Shown here in pieces: positions 6,225 to 8,429 of a stretch of DNA of 8,429 nt. Location of the stretch: assembly GCA_947460565.1 (NCBI GenBank), contig CANHJJ010000068.1, forward strand, positions 1 through 8,429. The letters are read 5' to 3'. This DNA is from Bacteroidota bacterium. Its GTDB lineage: Bacteria > Bacteroidota > Bacteroidia > UKL13-3. Numbering within the stretch: the stretch's first letter is position 1; each line of letters starts with the position of its first letter. Made by a program: the position numbers and the translations under genes. The notes beneath the pieces are model-generated. The model had not been told where the DNA came from. It saw only the letters and a list, made by a program, of their open reading frames with translations, and ran no database searches.

Positions 6225-7249
6225 TATCCTTTCTGGCAGGACTCCGCTTTATCATATATTCTTCTTTGCTCAAAAATGAGAGTAAAGGAGAAGAGTATGA
6301 ACTAAAACTTTCAAGTGGTAAAACACCTTTGCTTTTATATAGGCCTTCTCAAAAAGAAAAAGGTCTAATTCTATCCCTTTCTGGTTTTTCTATGAGTGGA
6401 TATGAAGATAAACGTATAGCAGTAGTAAACAATGCCTTTGCCAAATTAGGCTACCGTGTAATAACTCCGAAGTTTCATAAAATAGATGCTTTACTAATTC
6501 ATCCCTCATGTATTGATGAAGTGAAGGAATTTATTACCCGAATTGAAGCTGATGAGTTTTTGAACCCACACAAATTTTGTCCTGCCGTATTTGCCCCTTC
6601 TTTTACCGCTGGCATTGCCGCATTGGCCATTGCCGAAATGCCAACAAACAGCGTATCTTCTTTGTGTTTGATAGGCAGTTTTTGTGATTTTGAAACCACC
6701 ATTCAATTTGCCTTAACCAACGACAAGAATGTAGATGATTATGGGATGCATATTCTCATGAAGAATTTTCTAAAATATGAAGTTGGCCATCATCCTAAAT
6801 TAGAAGAAATCATTCAAACCGCCCTTGAAGACAATGGTTTGAAAAGACAAGTGCCAATGCTGCCAAGCCTGCTTGCGCAAGCAGATGAAGAAACCCTTGA
6901 TTTGTACAATAAGCTTAGACATGATAAAGAATTAAGAAGAGATGTCATTATGCGTGCTTGGACTAAAATCCCCGATTTTTCCCTTTGGAAAAACCGACTT
7001 GATTTATCTAAACATGCTAATAAAATTACTTGTCCAGTAAGTATAATTCATGGAAAAGAAGACAATGTAATTCCTTCCTCTGAATCTATATTGCTGCATG
7101 CTTTGATTAACGACAATACTAGAACCCATTTAGAAATATCAAATTTATTAGACCATGGCGACATGAAAGTTGGATTTAAAATCTTTAGCGAAATTATCCT
7201 CTTGGCAAAGGCATTTCATTATTTTATGAAACATATTGATAAAAAATAA
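6221..7249 (+). CDS. Alpha/beta hydrolase-fold enzyme of unknown substrate
   Basis: This encodes 342 residues from the TTG at 6221. The next in-frame ATG (Met58) lies inside the core motif, so the true start must be further upstream. The fold is visible in order: strand LILSLSG at about 49-55 with the oxyanion-type loop GFSMSG; nucleophile elbow APSFTAG with Ser127, small residues at -2 and +2 instead of the classic Gly-x-Ser-x-Gly; a helical cap region at about 150-255; IIHGKEDNVIP with Asp281 as the acid; and LLDHGDM with His312 as the base. Together these give a plausible Ser127-Asp281-His312 triad. N-terminal residues 1-17 are hydrophobic. The protein is probably an esterase, lipase or thioesterase-like hydrolase; no substrate can be named. 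It stands alone on the plus strand, downstream of the palindromic array and a possible TAACTTTG promoter. The 5' end may be damaged (see 6153-6224). Confidence 0.87.
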   Translation: MISFLAGLRFIIYSSLLKNESKGEEYELKLSSGKTPLLLYRPSQKEKGLILSLSGFSMSGYEDKRIAVVNNAFAKLGYRVITPKFHKIDALLIHPSCIDEVKEFITRIEADEFLNPHKFCPAVFAPSFTAGIAALAIAEMPTNSVSSLCLIGSFCDFETTIQFALTNDKNVDDYGMHILMKNFLKYEVGHHPKLEEIIQTALEDNGLKRQVPMLPSLLAQADEETLDLYNKLRHDKELRRDVIMRAWTKIPDFSLWKNRLDLSKHANKITCPVSIIHGKEDNVIPSSESILLHALINDNTRTHLEISNLLDHGDMKVGFKIFSEIILLAKAFHYFMKHIDKK

Positions 7250-7270
7250 GCAGGTCGATTGGTTTTTGAT

Positions 7271-7392
7271 TAGCCACCGAATTTACAAATTACACTGATA
7301 AATTAATAGCTTGACTTGCAGTCGTTGTTGTGTCTCACTAACAATAAAATACATTTCTTTTTTGTCTTTTTTGATGCTGACGCTATAACACC
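7271..7392. repeat. Degenerate intergenic repeat/hairpin relics
   Basis: The 283-bp gap 7250-7532 has no credible gene. Within it, TTGTT-GTG-tct-CAC-t-AACAA at 7325-7344 forms a small hairpin with one bulged T. It resembles a TTGTTGGTGTCTCACCAACAA element I recall from Bacteroidota intergenic DNA. TAGCCACCGAATTTACAAAT at 7271 resembles another scattered element. ACGCTATAACACC at 7380-7392 differs by one base from ACGCTAAAACACC in the 128-bp array linker. The family identity rests on memory, not a search. No transposase or terminal repeats were seen. Confidence 0.35.
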
Positions 7393-7532
7393 TAAAATTG
7401 CCACAAGGGCTGAAAAAAAGTTTAAAATTTATTATTTACTTTATAATTGATACTTTGCTTAACAATTGCGAAGGTGAGATCGCGATATTCCCCAATTGGT
7501 ATATGGCTTAATAAAAATGAGCTAGAATAAAT

Positions 7533-8225
7533 CTACTTCCCCATCTCAGCATTCATAATTTCTACCAACTCTTCATCACTTTTAATAAAACGGTAAGAGG
7601 CTGGAATTTGAAACAAAACATCACCTACTTTTTCGTCAAAAACTTGTCTTACTTTTAAGGTCTTTTTAATACCATCTTGCGTTATGGTATATTCCATCAT
7701 AAATCCTTCAATGGCGTCATAATTTGTATCTGTACCATTCATAATTTTAGGAAGTTTATCTGTATACCAGCATACATTGTTTATAGTGGTTTCGCCATAT
7801 TTTAAATGGATGGAGGCCTTTTTACAAGCATAACCAGCAATGAGTTTACTTTCCTCACTTTTGGTAACGCTTATATCCGGTGCATTACCCACACCTGCCA
7901 AATCAACTTGGGCTTTTTTGATGTCTTCAGCGGTTTTCTTCATGGCAAATTTTTTGCCTTGTAAATTCATTAAGATAATCACATCATTCATGCTGCTATC
8001 GGCAATGGTAGTTATTTTTCCGGCTGCATTAGGCATTTCTACTCTGCTTTTTCCATTTTTGAAATATACGGTGGCGTCTTTTGGCAACATGGCTTCAAAT
8101 CTTTTGGCCTCACCTGTCAGGTCAGGATAAGTGATGTCGTAAAACACTTTGCCTTCTGTTAATTTGTTTTGCGCCCAAGTTTGCATGCTTATGCAACATA
8201 GTAGTATGAATAATTTGTAGTTCAT
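7533..8225 (-). CDS. Exported DUF4412-like (LolA-fold-like) protein
   Basis: This encodes 230 residues from the ATG at 8225. A TTG four codons upstream is in frame, but it would overlap the preceding gene and extend the signal peptide with VIH, so ATG is preferred. Residues 1-18 are a signal peptide (MNYKLFILLCCISMQTWA) with cleavage before Gln19, so the protein is periplasmic or beyond. The mature part starts with an EGKVFYDITYP strand, continues VYFKNGKSRVEM and a DVIILMNLQGKKFAM segment, then GYACKKASI with VCWYTDKLP, and ends FQIPASYRFIK. This order fits the DUF4412 family and related beta-sheet proteins of LolA-like shape in Bacteroidota, usually 200-260 residues, whose biochemical role is not known to me. 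Two mature cysteines, in YACKK and NNVCW, could pair. The gene begins 5 bp after the enoyl-CoA hydratase stop, so it is probably co-transcribed. Confidence 0.88.
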   Translation of the reverse strand: MNYKLFILLCCISMQTWAQNKLTEGKVFYDITYPDLTGEAKRFEAMLPKDATVYFKNGKSRVEMPNAAGKITTIADSSMNDVIILMNLQGKKFAMKKTAEDIKKAQVDLAGVGNAPDISVTKSEESKLIAGYACKKASIHLKYGETTINNVCWYTDKLPKIMNGTDTNYDAIEGFMMEYTITQDGIKKTLKVRQVFDEKVGDVLFQIPASYRFIKSDEELVEIMNAEMGK

Positions 8226-8230
8226 GTGTA

Positions 8231-8429
8231 TTACCAACTTAATTTTTCTTTGTTTAAAAATGCATTAATTCCTTTTTTGCAATCATCGCTTTTGCGAGCT
8301 TTCATGTTCATCTTGGCAGCATATTGTAAGGCTTCATCCATGGATAGATTTTGCACCTCAGCAATCATTTGCTTGGTCAAGGCAATGCTTTGAGAAGAAG
8401 TTTGTTTACATAGTTTTTTAGCAAATTCA
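8231..8429 (-). CDS. Enoyl-CoA hydratase/isomerase family protein, C-terminal fragment (5' end outside window)
   Basis: Only the last 65 residues are present, read on the minus strand from the window edge to TAA at 8231-8233. They begin EFAKKLCKQTSSQSIALTKQ, continue with the helix MDEALQYAAKMNMKARKSDD, and end CKKGINAFLNKEKLSW. This is the typical crotonase-family C-terminus: A-x-x-x-x-K helix, E-A-L-x-x-E/A, S-x-D-x-x-E/K-G-x-x-A-F-L-x-K-R/E. Such enzymes hydrate trans-2-enoyl-CoA or act on related acyl-CoA in beta-oxidation or aromatic degradation. The oxyanion-hole residues and catalytic acids lie outside the window, so the exact reaction is open. The DUF4412-like gene follows after 5 bp on the same strand. 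Confidence 0.88.
   Translation of the reverse strand, partial: EFAKKLCKQTSSQSIALTKQMIAEVQNLSMDEALQYAAKMNMKARKSDDCKKGINAFLNKEKLSW

Noticed and set aside
7359..7372. T-runs as an intrinsic terminator for the hydrolase
   Set aside because: There is no GC-rich stem directly upstream, and the site is over 100 bp past the stop codon.
7445..7460. Promoter from GATACTTTGC
   Set aside because: It is one base short of the TAnnTTTG spacing, has no -33 TTG, and no plus-strand gene follows.
7479..7499. Palindromes ATCGCGAT and CCAATTGG as an operator
   Set aside because: Two short palindromes close together, but they sit downstream of both flanking genes rather than in a promoter, so chance is the simpler view.
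7840..8130. Plus-strand 96-residue ORF
   Set aside because: It lies entirely inside the well-supported DUF4412-like gene on the other strand and has no recognisable motif.

Overview
The window looks like a stretch of a Bacteroidota chromosome, probably from the Chitinophagales/Sphingobacteriales side of the phylum, although the rank below phylum is a guess. The sequence is AT-rich. It has a large secreted protein ending in a type IX secretion (T9SS) sorting domain, signal peptides that leave Gln at +1, no clear Shine-Dalgarno sites before the starts, and TAnnTTTG-like promoter elements. Its intergenic hairpins also resemble repeats scattered through Bacteroidota genomes.

Layout: (1) 1-795 (+) is the C-terminal part of a beta-lactamase-family serine hydrolase with a DUF3471-like tail. 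(2) 823-1065 (-) is a small, very basic lipoprotein convergent with it. (3) 1221-4766 (+) is a 1181-residue secreted protein with a jelly-roll-like N-terminal domain, four ~125-residue fibronectin-III-like repeats, an OB-fold-like region, a SusE-like Ig domain and a T9SS type A tail. (4) 4893-5507 (+) is an intact SRAP-family (YedK/HMCES) protein that forms crosslinks to abasic DNA. (5) 5533-5996 is a tandem array of a 128-bp unit, 3 full copies plus 80 bp, with palindromic structure. (6) 6221-7249 (+) is an alpha/beta hydrolase whose 5' end looks disrupted. (7) 7250-7532 is non-coding and contains short hairpin/repeat relics. (8) On the minus strand, the 3' end of an enoyl-CoA hydratase gene (8231-8429) is followed 5 bp later by an exported DUF4412-like protein (7533-8225), probably one transcript.

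The genes do not form an obvious single pathway. They look like ordinary accessory and housekeeping genes: envelope/secretion, DNA-damage tolerance and lipid or ester chemistry. I found no CRISPR array, tRNA, rRNA, transposase or phage gene. The most unusual item is the 128-bp array. Each unit carries two interleaved inverted repeats that cannot both form as simple hairpins, and the units are joined by a 50-nt linker that is identical in all three occurrences although the palindromic part has drifted. The second item worth checking is the hydrolase 5' end, where a 23-codon ATG ORF with hydrophobic residues stops in a TTGA overlap with the hydrolase frame. This could be a one-base deletion, a sequencing error or translational coupling.
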